Positions 1 to 10,954 of a stretch of DNA of 64,000 bases are shown piece after piece (position 1 is the first letter of the stretch; each line of letters opens with the position of its first letter). The notes under the pieces were generated by a model that did not search any database, had not been told where the DNA came from, and saw only the letters and a list, made by a program, of their open reading frames with translations. The translations under genes and the position numbers were made by a program. Location of the stretch: NCBI GenBank assembly GCA_026008535.1, contig BRKX01000004.1, forward strand, positions 13,479,501 to 13,543,500. Reading direction: 5' to 3'. This DNA comes from Perilla frutescens. Its lineage: Eukaryota > Streptophyta > Magnoliopsida > Lamiales > Lamiaceae.

Positions 1-1362
1 TAACTTTATGTTGTGATGCAAAGAAAACACGTTGCACATACTATGCAAGTTAATCGAATTAAACGCAGCAGAATAAATAATTCGATAGATACAACTTACA
101 TAGCAAGTAGGGTTGACTACGAGATTACAGGTCTGATCTCGTTGTTGCAGTAGAAGCAGTCGAACAAGGCCTTCTTTTCACAGTGATCGACGTCTCCAAG
201 GTAGCAGAGATACTCCTTGATCTTCTATTGTATTCCCGATACCCGTTTAGATGTAGAGTGGGCTATAATCTACTAAATTGTTTGGATAACCTAGGGAAAT
301 AAGTGAGCAAGAGAGGGGCTGATCGCATAACTCAAAATACACGCCTCCTCTCTCTATAAATACTAAGGGAGGCGTGTATTATGTCCCCAAACCCTGATGG
401 GTTTGGGCCTCTCTACTTATTCCATTCCCACAGTCCATTAAGGTATTATTTGGGCTACCATAGGGATCTAGAAGAATATTAAATTGGCCCACTAATTTAT
501 TTACTATCTAATATCCAATACCTAGGATATAATTAAATAAGTGTTAATTTTATTCCACTAAAGAAATAACACTGACCTACCAATTTAATACATTTTACTC
601 AATGCATTCTTATTTAGTGTAGCCATTCCCCATATTTTAGATATAATGTCCATTAATTAATTATGTAAGCTCTGCCAACTATAATTAATTAATTCTTCCA
701 TTTCTAGAGCAGTACCACAGAAACTTTACCATGTACGGAATAAATTCCACCTGCAGGGTTTCACATGTACTTGTGTTTACTCAAGGGGACATCATCAACC
801 TGGCGCACCAAGACATGGTGACCAAAAACAGTAGATGACCCATCATGTGTGAATATGTTACCACCCAAAATATCGAGATTATTAACTCTATCAAGAATCT
901 CACCCATTGATAAATCAAAGCAATAATCATAACACACATATGTCCGTCACTGTGCAAGGCTTAAGAACCTGAACTCTGTGGATCTTTATTCTCTCCCTTT
1001 AGGGTCAGACCAAAGAATAGTATCCTATCACGATCCTCCTCAATACATGCGTCAGTGTATCGGAATAATCAGTTAGTCAAGATAAACTAACTATCAGATT
1101 ATTCTACAACCTACAACAGTTGGTTCAGGGCCATATAAACTGCGAGCCTTTTAATACTTTGTAAGGAACCCGATATATGATCTTCACCATATGTTTACCC
1201 ACACCATATCATCTACAATGCAAGTATAAGGAAACATGCATATACAAACATATAACATAGTAAGTAGATGCACAAACAGTGACTGCAATAATAATCAATC
1301 TACATCGTCAGAAACATTATTAATAGTATACAAAGACACGCTTTTAGTATACAATCCTAACA
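1..1362 (-). repeat. Copia LTR, family A, minus orientation, cut by window edge
   Basis: The segment reads as the reverse complement of the complete family-A LTR at 39,174-40,620. It ends in ...CAATCCTAACA, the complement of the LTR start TGTTAGGATTG. About 85 bases of its other end lie left of the window. No purine tract follows at 1,363, so this is a solo LTR or the 5' LTR of a minus-strand element extending out of the window, not a 3' LTR. It interrupts the gag frame of the + strand copia that resumes at 1,363. A five-base duplication (CTAGT at 1,363-1,367) would be expected on the far side. Confidence 0.85.
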
Positions 1363-2126
1363 CTAGTTGGTGAAAACTATAAAGATTGGATTCGAAATCT
1401 GAATATTGGCCTTACTGCTGAAAATTTTAAGTTGTACTTTACGAGGAATGTCCACAAAAGCCAGATGAGAATTCTAGTAAAGAGCAAAAGGCGGCTTATG
1501 GTAGGTGGGTTATATCTAATGAGATGGCACATTGTTACATGTTTGCCTCTATGTCAAGTGTGTTGCAACATCAACATCAGTCTATGAAAACCTCTTATGA
1601 CATAATGCTTAACCTTAAAGAGCTTTTTGGATACCAGAATCACTCGGTACGACACTTGGCTATGAGAAATTTGATGAGCACTAAGATGTCAGATTCTACA
1701 CCGGTACGGGATCATGTTCTCTAGATAACAGGCTTTCTATTGCAGATCGAGACCCTAGGTGGTGAATTGGATGCTGAGTCCCAAATTAGCATTGTGCTTC
1801 ACAGTCTATCACCGAGGTTTGAGCAGTTCAGGCTAAACTTTAATATGATAAAGAACGATGTTATTTTATTAGAATTGCTCATAGATCTTCAGCCAGCTGA
1901 ACATCTTCAAAAGGGAAGCTCAGAGGCACGCCTAGCTAGGGCGTCTTCTTGGGGAGTTAAGAAGAAGAGATATGCACCTAAGAAAACTGAAAAAGAGGCG
2001 CCTAAAGACCCTAAGGATAAGAAGGGCAAAGCTAAAGTTCATTCTGATGACTTCAAATCGAAGTAAAAGTGTTTCAAGTGCGGTCAGGAGGGACATTGGA
2101 AGTTTGCGTGTCCTAACAAGAAGAAG
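1363..2126 (+). pseudogene. Cop1 gag fragment (Ty1/copia)
   Basis: Capsid-like protein that packages retrotransposon RNA. The frame opens directly at the LTR junction with LVGENYKDW and continues to about 1,437, where a +1 shift leads into the next stretch (KPDENSSKEQKAAYGRW, then EMAHCYMFASMSS). After a stop near 1,723 it resumes at 1,740 with the conserved block LGGELDAESQI, a lysine-rich linker and a CCHC zinc knuckle CFKCGQEGHWKFAC (about 2,072-2,113). A TAA at 2,064-2,066 lies just before the knuckle. The N-terminus is missing because an LTR has inserted. CopB at 9,126-9,834 carries the same gag type. The family assignment is firm; the gene is dead. Confidence 0.85.
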
Positions 2127-2572
2127 AGAAAGGGTATGTCTCACTCTTTTGTTGTTGAAACATGTTTAGCTACTTGTTCTACCCGGTCTTGGGTAGTGGA
2201 TACTAGAGCTACTGATCATGTTTGCATGTCCTTACAGGGGTTCCTAGTGAAAAGACAGCTGAGTGATGGTGAGATTACAGTCTACATGGGCAATGCTACG
2301 AAAGTGGCAGCTGTTGCAGCAGAAGATGTTACTTTACCTTTTAGTAGTGATAGGATTGTCTTTATGAGCCGGATTTTAGGCGGAACTTGATTTCTGTTTC
2401 TAAATTATTTTTGAAAGGATATTCTGTTTCTTTTGATAGCAAGGTTGTTATCACAAGTGGTAGACGTTTTATCTATTCTGGCACATTGGATAGACATCTT
2501 TATATACTTAATCCTATGCAAAAACACTACACATGCGCAATTATTGAATACATCGATCATAAGTCCTAATAA
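2127..2572 (+). pseudogene. Cop1 protease region
   Basis: Retroviral-type aspartic protease segment following the zinc knuckle. The catalytic signature is seen as WVVDTRATDHV, where the family has D-T-G-A. The Gly-to-Arg change in the active-site triad would be expected to abolish activity. CopB has the normal DTGATDHV in the matching place. The downstream conserved blocks (VKRQLS, YMGNATKVAAV) are present. Near 2,355 a short deletion removes the residues linking SDRI to the following CLY block and shifts the frame, which then continues as NLISVSKLF to about 2,568. The gene lies between the gag and integrase portions of the same polyprotein. Confidence 0.75.
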
Positions 2573-3430
2573 AAGAAAAGAACATTCAGAACTGAATCAA
2601 ACCTATCTTTGGCATTTAAGGCTTGGTCACATTAACCTTAAGATGATACAAAGGCTGATAAACGATGCACCACTATCTTCATTGGTCTTGGAAATGTTTT
2701 CTTTGTGTGTATCCTATTTGGAAGGTAAAATGACTAAGCGACACTTTTCATTTAAAGGAAATAGATCCAAAGAGGTATTAGATTTGATTCATTCTGACTT
2801 ATGTGGCCCTATGTCAGTTCAGACTTGATGAGGGTATGACTATTTCATCACATTCATGATGATTATTCAAGGTATGGATACATTTACCTGTTGGATCGCA
2901 AGTCCGAATGTTTTGAGACATTCAAAACTTTTAGGACGAAAGTGAAAAACCAAATAGGCAAAAGTATCAAAACACTGCATTCTGATCATGGTGGTGAGTA
3001 CCTCTCAACTAAATTTAGGGATTAGTTAGTAGAGCATGGGATTACATCCCAGTTGACTACACCTGGCACTCCATAGTAGAATTCCCTATTTCATTTTGGG
3101 GGTATGCCCTGGAAACAACAACCTATATTCTGAACATGGTCCTTTCAAGGTCAGTTCCTCACACGCCCCTAGAACTATGGACAAGAAAAAAACCCAGTCT
3201 AGGTCACATTCGGATATGGGGCAGTCCAGCATATGTGTTAGATAAGGAGGCTAATAAGTTAGCGCCATTTTCTGAAGTAAGGTTGTTCGTTGGGTATCTA
3301 AAAGAATCAAGATGTGGTTTATTTTATAGTCCTAAGGATCAGAAGGTCATTATCAGTACCAATCCCCGATTCTTAGAGGAAGACTATGTAATGAATCACA
3401 AACCAAGGAGCGTGATCTTTTTTGAGGAGC
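2573..3430 (+). pseudogene. Cop1 integrase (copia), catalytic Glu deleted
   Basis: The GAG-pre-integrase zinc-finger block is seen as YLWHLRLGHINLKMIQRL (about 2,600-2,660). It is followed by the integrase core start DLIHSDLCGP with the first catalytic Asp. TGA at 2,826-2,828 stops the frame, and a small deletion near 2,855 shifts it. Around 3,079 the sequence jumps from the GTPQQN region straight to ISFWGYALE. Compared with Cop2 this loses 67 bp, including the NGVAERRNRTLLE region with the third catalytic residue. The C-terminal part from 3,136 is open (LELWTRKKPSLGHIRIWGS, LFVGYLKES) and runs on into the RT domain. Confidence 0.8.
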
Positions 3431-3833
3431 TTCGAAGTGGAAACGTGAATCCTACACCATCTGTACAAGAAGAGGAACCACCAATAACTGCACAACGTGT
3501 CATGGAAGTACGGGAAATGCCCCGTCACAGTGAGAGGGTTGTTCGTCAACTTAATAGATTTATTAGTTTGGAAGAATCTTTGGATTTTCTAGAAGAACAG
3601 AATGAATTGGATCCCAAGACCTATGATGAGGCAGTACAAGACAAAGATGCAGATTCTTGGAAAATTGCAATGGAATCTGAGATTGGATCTATGGATCACA
3701 ATCAAGTTTGGGAGCTTGTAGAACCACCCGATCGGGTAAAATCCATTGGATGCAAGTGGGTCTACAAACAAAAGAGAGGATCTGATGGGAATGTTGAAAC
3801 CTTCAAAGCTAGATTGGTAGCGAAAGGCTATAC
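3431..3833 (+). pseudogene. Cop1 reverse transcriptase N-terminus, truncated
   Basis: The frame is continuous with the integrase C-terminus. After a low-complexity linker (PPITAQRVMEVREMPRHSER) come the conserved copia RT start blocks SWKIAMESEIGSMDHNQVWELV and GCKWVYKQKRGSDGNVETFKARLVAKGYT. The frame is cut at 3,833 by the minus-strand LTR that begins at 3,834, so fingers, palm and the YVDD active site are absent. No + strand continuation matching the broken TQKEG codons is found next to the nested block within the window. Five bases TATAC at 3,829-3,833 could be one copy of a target-site duplication. Confidence 0.8.
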
Positions 3834-4501
3834 TATTGGGGTTTTATCAAATTACGCCCCACAAGATCTAGTCGGCTAATCTTTAATTCTATTAGGCATG
3901 CAAATCATAATTTTATGTGTGATGATATTAAACATATATGTTGAATATACCATGCAAGACTGTCGAATTATGCAGCAGAAAATAATACGATAGAACAACT
4001 TATATAGAAAGTAGGATTGCACACGAGATTATAGGTCTAATCTCATTGTTGTAGTAGACACGGTCGAACAAGCCCTTCTTCCGTAGTGTTCGAACCTGAC
4101 CAAGGCTGCAGAGATACTCTTTGATCTTCTACTGTATTCTCGATACCCGTTTAGATGTAGAGTGGGCTACAAGCTACTAAACTGTATATGTATAACCTGG
4201 GGAAATAAGTGAGAAACTGAGAGGGGACGATCTAGTTTACTAAATTCACGCCTCCTCATCCCTAATTAATAGTAAGGGGGATGAATTCTACTGCTCCCAA
4301 ACCTAGTGGGAATGGGCCTCTCCACTTATTTCATTCCCTTAGTCCATTAAATTATTAATTCGGCCATAGTCGGGATCAAGAAGAATATTAAATTGGCCCA
4401 CTAATTTATTTAATATCTAATATCCAACACTAGGATATAATTAAATAAACTAAGTGTTATTTTTATTCCACTAAAGAAATAACACTGACCTACCAATTTA
4501 A
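3834..4501 (-). repeat. Copia LTR family A, first half (split by CopB)
   Basis: Begins TATTGGGGTTTTATCAAATTACG, a mutated reverse complement of the family-A LTR end. It tracks the copies at 1-1,362 and 39,174-40,620 up to CTACCAATTTAA. There the family-B element CopB is inserted; the LTR resumes at 11,757. With 11,762-12,532 it makes one complete LTR of about 1.4 kb. It is the 3' LTR of a minus-strand element because a purine tract complement follows at 12,533. Confidence 0.85.
4497..4501. repeat. Target-site duplication TTTAA, left copy
   Basis: TTTAA directly precedes the TGTTGGGG terminus of CopB. The identical TTTAA follows its other terminus at 11,757-11,761. Five base pairs is the duplication length expected for copia integrase. 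Confidence 0.85.
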
Positions 4502-5921
4502 TGTTGGGGTTTTTTCGAATTGAACCACCGCAGGATCTAATTGGATGTTCATTAATCCTAATGTCATGTAGATCATAAATTCATGCATCTCATATGATTT
4601 AATTAACCGAGTTCAATTAACATGCAAAACCGGTTTAAACGATTCTACTAAAGCGGAAACATAGAAATCGAAAAACGACTTACAAATTAAACGACGGGTT
4701 GAGGACAAGATTAAAGATCTAATCTTGTTGTTGTGTATGATGAAATCGGCGCCCACTAATGCTATTCCACTCCTTGATCTTCTGTTGTATTCCCGGACTG
4801 AATCTAGTTTCAGGGTGGGCTGATATCTACTAGATCGGTATGAAATCTGTGGAGATAAAAAGAACACAAGAGGAGCTGATCTCTCACCCCAAAATTTGAT
4901 CCCCCACCTCCTTATTTATAAAGGGGTGGGCGAAATTTCAATGTCCCAACCCTACTGGGTTTGGGCCTCTATCCCTTTTTCTATCTCCAGTCCATTAAAG
5001 TCATATTGGGCTACAACAGGGATCTAGAAGAATATTAAATTGGTCTCCTAATTTATTCAATCTCCAATATCCAATAAACTTAGGATATTATTAAATAAAT
5101 TAAGTATTATTTTTATTCCACTAAAGAAATAATACTGACCTACCAATTTAATACATATTTCTGAATATGTTTTCTCCTTTAGTCCAAACATTCCCCGTGT
5201 TTAAGATATAATGCCCATTAATTAATTATGTAAGCTTCTTACAGCTATAATTAATTAATATCTTATCCTTGAGTAGTACCACACAAGCTTTACTCATGCA
5301 CAGAATAAATTCCACATGCAGGGTTTCAGCATGAACTTGCATTTTCTCAAGGGGACACCATCAACCTGGCGCACCAGGACACGGTACCCTACATATTGCA
5401 CGACCCATCATAAGTGTAAATGTCACAACCCAAGATATTGAGATTATTGATCCTATGAAAGAATTTCCCCTTTGATAAATCTAAGCTGCAAACACTACAC
5501 GTATATGTCCGTCAACATATAGGGGTTAAGAACACGAACTCTGTGGACTCGTATTCTCTCATTTAAGGTCAAAATAGAGAATAGAATCCTAAGTAGATCC
5601 TCCTCAATACAATCATCCGTGTATTAGAATAATAAGTTAGTCAAGACAAACTAACTATCAGATTATTCTACAGCGTACTGATAGCGGGTTCAATGCCATC
5701 TAGACCGCGAGCCCTTTAATACATTACAAGGAACCGATGATATGATCTAACCGTGTGTTTACCCACACCATGTCATCTACAATGTAAGTATAGTGAACAT
5801 GCATGTAAATATAACAATTTAAATGCAAACAGTGACTGCAATTGTATTAATTCTATATCATCATAAAACCATCATCAATAATGTATACAAAAGACAGGTC
5901 TTCTAGTATACAAAACCAACA
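4502..5921 (-). repeat. CopB 3' LTR (family B), complete
   Basis: 1,420 bp with TG...CA ends: the + strand begins TGTTGGGGTTTTTTCG and ends ACAAAACCAACA. It matches 10,955-11,756 and 46,017-47,202, and more distantly the LTR at 33,579. It contains a TATA box, the palindrome CCTGGCGCACCAGG (5,365-5,378) and paired TAATTAATTA blocks near 5,219-5,260 that can form an AT-rich hairpin. Confidence 0.9.
4912..4922 (-). promoter_or_regulatory. TATA box of family-B LTR
   Basis: The minus strand reads TTTATAAATAAG in the middle of the LTR, at the expected U3/R boundary. Transcription would begin roughly 30 bp lower in coordinate and run into U5 and the leader. Confidence 0.5.
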
Positions 5922-5933
5922 ATCTCCCACTTA
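5922..5933 (-). other. CopB polypurine tract
   Basis: Next to the inner end of the 3' LTR the minus strand reads AGTGGGAGAT, preceded by TATA. The same AAGTGGGAGA-TGTTRG junction occurs at Cop2 (39,160-39,173) and Cop3 (52,880-52,890). It is the plus-strand primer for reverse transcription. Confidence 0.8.
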
Positions 5934-5996
5934 TACTCGAAGCATGTCTTTCAAATATAAAATAAACTGGCTAACTCTCCAACTCTAACTAAAATC

Positions 5997-6626
5997 TCAA
6001 ACGGCAACCCCGGGTCTGTATCTCACTCCCATTTTCTCCACGTGACCATAGAAGGTCTTAGCTGGAAGGCTCTTCGTGAATGGATCAGCTAAATTGTCCT
6101 CTGATGCAATCTTGACCACTGCCACATCTCCTATCTTAATGATTTTTTGTATAAGATGGTACTTTCTCTCTATGTGTTTACTTGTCTTATGGGCTCTGGG
6201 TTCCTTCGAATTTGTCACAGCACCTGAGTTATCACAATATACCGTGATACTCTTAGGCAAATCAGGTACCACGCTCAAGTCCAATAAAAAGCTCTTGAGC
6301 CAGACGACCTCTTTTGCAGCCTCAGAGGTAGCTACATATTCGGCCTCCATGGTGGAATCCGCAATGCATTTCTTCTTTATACTCCTCCATGCAATGGCTC
6401 TGCCTCCCAAGGTAAACACATAGCCTGAGGTAGATTTACTCTGATCTTTATCGAATTGAAAATATGAGTCTGTGTAACCCAAAGGCACTAGACTATTAGT
6501 GTGGTATGCCAGCATATAATCTCAAGTCCTTTTCAGGTACTTGAGTATATTCTTAACCGCAGTCCAGTGACCTTGTCCAGGGTTAGACTGATATCTGCTT
6601 ACCATGCCAACTGCATAGCATATATC
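5997..6626 (-). pseudogene. CopB RNase H
   Basis: RNase H degrades the RNA strand of the RNA/DNA hybrid. The reading frame 6,515-5,997 shows copia RNase H blocks in order: STSGYVFTLGGRAIAWRS, IADSTMEAEYVATSEAAKE, VYCDNSGAV, KHIERKYHLI and EDNLADPFTKSLP. It ends 75 bp before the LTR. The catalytic Asp/Glu positions of the family (E in TMEAEY, D in CDNSGA) are intact. Just upstream a TGA replaces the codon before DYMLAY (cf. TRDYMLVY in Cop2), separating it from the RT part. Confidence 0.85.
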
Positions 6627-7628
6627 AGGTCTAGTGCATAGCATAGCATAGCATAGCATATATAAGGCTTCCCACAGCTGAAGCATATGGAATGCCCTTC
6701 ATCTCATCTATCTCAGCCTGTGTGTGGGGACACATATCCTTGGATAGATGAATTCCATGCCTAAAAGGTATAAAACCTTTCTTGGAATCCTGCATGTTAA
6801 AACTAGCAAGCACTGTGTCGATATATGTCGTCTGGGATAAGCACAACATGCTTTTCTGGCGATTTCGAATTATCTTGATGCCAAGGATGTGTCCGGCTTC
6901 TCCTAGATCTTTCATATCGAACTGCTTGGACAACCACACCTTATGTTAGATAATACTTTCTTACTGTTTCCAATAAGTAAGATATCATCAACATATAGCA
7001 CGAGGAAAGCCACCACATTTCCGTCACTCTTCTTGTATACACAGCTCTCATCCGGACATTGCACGAATCCTTATGACTGGATAACCTCGTCAAATCGGAT
7101 ATTCCAAGACCTTGACGCCTACTTAAGTCCATAAATGGATCTCTTAAGCTTGCACACTAAGTGCTCTCGGTCTTTAGCAATGAAACCCTCTGGTTGCTTC
7201 ATGTGGATGTTTTCCTTAAGACTTCCATTAAGAAAAGTTGTCTTGACATCCATCTGCCGAATCTCATAATCCAAATTAGCGGCTATAGAAAAGAGAATCC
7301 GTATTGACTTAAGCATGGCTACCGGTGAAAAAGTTTCCTCATAATCGATCCCTTCTTTCTGAGTGTACCCTTTCACCACCAATCTTGCCTTGAAGGTTTC
7401 AACCTTCCCGTCAGCCCCTCTCTTGCGTTTGTAAACCCACTTACACCCAATGGATTTTACCTCATCTTGTGGTTCTACAAGCTCCCAGACTTGATTGTGA
7501 TCCATAGATCCAATCTCAGACTTCATTGCAATTTTCCAAGAATCTGCATCTTTGTCTTGGATCGCTTCATCATAGGTCCTGGGATTCAATTCATTTAGTC
7601 CTTCAGGGAAATCCGAAAACTCATCCAA
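6627..7628 (-). pseudogene. CopB reverse transcriptase
   Basis: Copies element RNA into DNA. Seen from the N-terminus: SWKIAMKSEIGSMDHNQVWELV, GCKWVYKRKRGADGKVETFK, KGYTQKEGIDYEETFSPVAM and QMDVKTTFLNGSLKENIHMKQPEGF. After a TAG at 7,119-7,121 the frame resumes with the active site LYVDDILLIGN (YVDD codons at 6,984-6,995), then a one-base deletion near 6,941. The last part, KQFDMKDLGEAGHILGIKI, runs to 6,631. Near 6,640 the TATGC motif that encodes YAMLC is expanded to several copies. A TAA also replaces a Tyr codon near 7,070. The active-site residues remain but the gene is disrupted at four or more points. Confidence 0.88.
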
Positions 7629-8660
7629 ACCAATGAATCTGTCAGGTTGGCGTACAACCCTCCCACTGCGACAAGGTAGTTCCTGTACTCCTGTGACACA
7701 TTGTGCAATAATTCGTAGTTCCTCTTCTTGTACTTTTGGTGTCAGATTCGAATTTTCCCCTCAAAGTTCCTCGAGTACTATCTCACTTCTTGGCCTGTGA
7801 TTTATCACATAGTCTTCCTCTAAGAATCGAGCATTGGTACTCACAATGATCTTCTGATCCTTAGAACTATAAAATAAACCACCTTTCGTTCCTTTGGGAT
7901 ATCCAACAAATAGTCTAACATCCCTACGTGGTGCCAGCTTATCAGCTTCCTTATCCAGCACATGTGCTGGACTACCCCAAATCTAAAAATGTCCAAGACT
8001 GGGCTTTCGTCCAGTCCAAAGTTCTGTGGGGCGTAGATGGTACTGATTTTGATGGAACCATGTTAAGAATATAGGCTGCCGTTTCCAAGGCATATCCCCA
8101 AAATGAAATGGGCAGATCTGAATAGCTCATCATCGATCTAACCATCTCTAACAATGTTCTGTTCCTTCTCTCCGCCACGCCGTTCTGCTGTGGCGTTCCT
8201 AGCGCAGTCAACTGGGATGTAATCACATTCTCTACTAAGTAGACCCTAAATTTATTCGAGAGATACTCACCACCATGATCAGACCGTAGTGATTTGATAC
8301 TTTTACCTGTACGTTTTTCCACTTCCACTCTGAATTCTTTGAAAGTCTCAAAGGATTCTGACTTGCGACGTAACAGATACATATATCCATACCTTGAGTA
8401 ATCATCAATGAACATGATGAAATACTCGTACCCTCCTCGAGCCTAAACTGACATAGGGCCACATAAGTCAGAGTGAATCAAATCTAGTACCTCTCCAGAT
8501 CTATTCCCTTTATCCTTAAAGGGTCGCTTGGTTATTTTACCTTCCAATGAAGACAAGGGCCCATCGTTTACTAGTCTTTGTATCCGTTTAAGGTTAATAT
8601 GGCCGAGCCTAAGATGCCAAAGATAGGTTTGATTCATTTTTGAAGGTTCTTTTCGTTTGT
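7629..8660 (-). pseudogene. CopB integrase
   Basis: Inserts the DNA copy into the host chromosome. The GAG-pre-integrase zinc-binding block NQTYLWHLRLGHINLKRIQRL lies near 8,560-8,640. The core begins DLIHSDLCGP, is broken by TAG at 8,443-8,445 and continues as MFIDDYSRYGYMYLLRR, then SLRSDHGGEYLS, and PQQNGVAERRNRTLLEM. All three DDE residues are therefore present. TAG at 7,983-7,985 replaces the codon before IWGS, and TGA at 7,761-7,763 ends the conserved IVLEEL block. Upstream it joins the protease frame without a break. Confidence 0.87.
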
Positions 8661-9125
8661 TAGGGTTTATGACCGATGTATTCAATAAATGCATTTGCGT
8701 AATGTTTTGCATAGGATTAAGTAAATAAAGATGCCCATCCAATATGCCAGAACAGATAAAACATTTATCACTAAAGATAACAACCTTGTTATCAAAAGAA
8801 ACAGAATATCCATCCATAAAAAGTTTAGAAACTGAAATCAAGTTTCGCCCAAAACCAGGCATATAAATACAATCCTTTAAAACTAAAATCCTATCACTAC
8901 TAAAAGATAAGGTTACGTCTCCTACTGCAACTGCCGCCACTTTCGTAGCATTGCCCATGTAGACTGAAATCTCTTCATCACTTAGCTGTCTTTTTACCAG
9001 GAACCTCTGTAAAGACATGCAAACATGATCAGTAGCTCCAGTATCTACTACCCATGACTGAGTAGAACAAGTAGCTAAACATGTTTCAAAGACAAGAGAT
9101 TGAGACGCACACTTTTTCTTCTTTT
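8661..9125 (-). pseudogene. CopB protease region
   Basis: Aspartic protease part of the polyprotein, in frame with gag and the start of integrase (open from 9,498 to 8,443). The active site WVVDTGATDHV is intact, with the flap-like blocks LVKRQLSDEEISVYMGNATK and LKDCIYMPGFGRNLISVSK following. Among the copia relatives here with this polyprotein type (Cop1, Cop4), this is the best preserved protease. Cop1 has DTR instead. Confidence 0.85.
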
Positions 9126-9834
9126 TGTTAGGATAATCCACCTTCCAGTGACCTGGCTGGCCGCACTTGAAACACTTTGTCTTTGACTTAAATTCCTTGG
9201 GAGGAATCTTAGTCTTGGACTTCTTCACCTTAGGCGCCCCCTCTGCAGCTTTCTCGGGTGCGTTCCTCTTCTTCCTTTTAGTACCGGAAGAAGATGCCCT
9301 ATTTTCAGCTAGGCGTGCCTCCGGATTTCCTTTTTGAAGTAACTCAGCCGTCTGAAGATCCATGAGTAGTTCATTCAGGCCGACATCCCTTTTAATCATG
9401 TTAAAGTTCAGCCTGAACTGCTCAAACCTCGGGAGAACGTGATCCCTAACGGGTGTGGAGTCAGACATTCTCGCAACCATTATCTTCTTCATTGCCAAAT
9501 GGCATGCCGAGTGGTTCTGATGACCGAAGAGCTGCCTAAGGTTCTACATGATATCATAAGCGGTTTTCATAGGTTCATGCTGATGTTGCAACACATTCGA
9601 CATGGATGCCAGAATGTAACCGCGTGCTATCTCATTAGACCTAACCAACTTATCATATGCAACCTTTTGGGCTTCGTTAGAACCCTCATCTGGCTTCTGA
9701 GGACATACCTCTTCAAGTACGTATTTGTGTCCTTCTTCAGTGAGAACAAGATTAAGGTGTCAAATCCAATCATTGTAATTTTCACCGATTAACTTGTTTT
9801 CTTTGAGAATAGTGGATAGGTTAGAGAGTGCCAT
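9126..9834 (-). pseudogene. CopB gag
   Basis: Start chosen at the ATG at 9,834 (MALSNLSTILKENKLIGENY), the usual start of this gag type. Stops: TGA at 9,760-9,762 after NDWI, and TAG at 9,544-9,546 after YDIM. Around 9,433 about 25 residues between RDHVL and RFEQFRLNF are missing compared with Cop1. The zinc knuckle CFKCGQPGHWKVDYPN has lost its last Cys (Tyr instead). Capsid and RNA-binding regions are recognisable, but the protein is inactivated several times over. Confidence 0.85.
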
Positions 9835-10954
9835 AATGATACATAATAACTGAAATGTAAACATGCAGTACAGTCACAAACTTTAGGATACTCACATATA
9901 ATCGTATACCTTAAAAAATTATATGTAATCCACCGACATTTTAAAAATGTTTCTTATAAGCCACGTTAGTGTGGACGTTTATAAAATCCATCCTTAAACA
10001 GGTAAATCCACCTTTAATTTACCTCCAGTCAAATTTCCTTATGACAAGTAAATTAATAGTCGGAAATAACCACGGTCATGTAACCTTCCAATTAATAAGC
10101 CATGTTAGTGTGGACGTTTATTAATAAATTACAACTAAGTGTAAACACCATCATCTTAGCACCAAGTCCACTATTTCAAACTCCCTGCTCCAGTTGGAGG
10201 AGTCAGTTTGTTCTAGTAGCGTTCTACAGCTATCTTGATAAAGAAGTTTAAAATCCGGAGATACCAGTTATACGACACATCCATTATGGAGGAAGACTTA
10301 TTATCAACTCGCATGTCAATCCCATCTCAATTAAACCAGATTAATGGAGACCGTTGGAGATTTCTATATACTTTGGTATGAATCTCTCCCACTTAGTTAT
10401 TTAAGATTGAGGTTTCATTTTATCCCATTGTAAAACATACAAACATCACATAAAATGATAAAACACTGTTGCATGCTTCAAACAACATAATAAGCAATAA
10501 TAATAAAAACCAACTATCATGGCTTATATCTCATGTTGTTGAATGAGATAATACTTGAAAGTCAGCTCCGGAACCTCGGGCATGGCCGCCGCCCCCATCA
10601 CTACGCCTCGCCGAAAATCCTAGCTCCAATTAGGATTTCGGGATGTGAATCAGTGATACTTCCTTTCTTGAGCTGTACTACTCTCCTTCTTTGAGTTGAT
10701 CTTCAAACTTTATTCAATATAGAATTTTTATTCCTTAGAGGAAAAAACTAATATATCTAGAATAAAATTGCAACTCAATAACTTGGTCTAACATTTTTAT
10801 TTCTATTACATTAAAACAACATAAAATAAAACCTAGACTTAATCCATGGATTTTCTCATGGACTAAAATCACGTAGCCAAACTGGCATACGGCCCATCAT
10901 ACATCCAACATAAATTAAAACATACATCACATAATTAAGGAGCCATGATAGTCG
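9835..10954 (-). other. CopB 5' leader, no coding capacity seen
   Basis: About 1.1 kb between the truncated 5' LTR and the gag ATG. No frame of note. It holds a 25-base direct repeat (AAGCCAYGTTAGTGTGGACGTTTA near 9,959 and 10,097). A strong hairpin is near 10,612-10,643, where CCGAAAATCCTA pairs with TAGGATTTCGG. No TGGTATCAGAGC-type primer-binding site was found, so the LTR end plus PBS appear to have been deleted. Confidence 0.55.

Noticed and set aside
6076..6423. Open frame on the + strand across CopB RNase H, and similar shadows in other pol genes
   Set aside because: Antisense of a clear RNase H. The same holds for + or - shadows at 6,943-7,134, 35,330-35,557, 49,488-49,748, 33,152-33,430 and 32,404-32,797.
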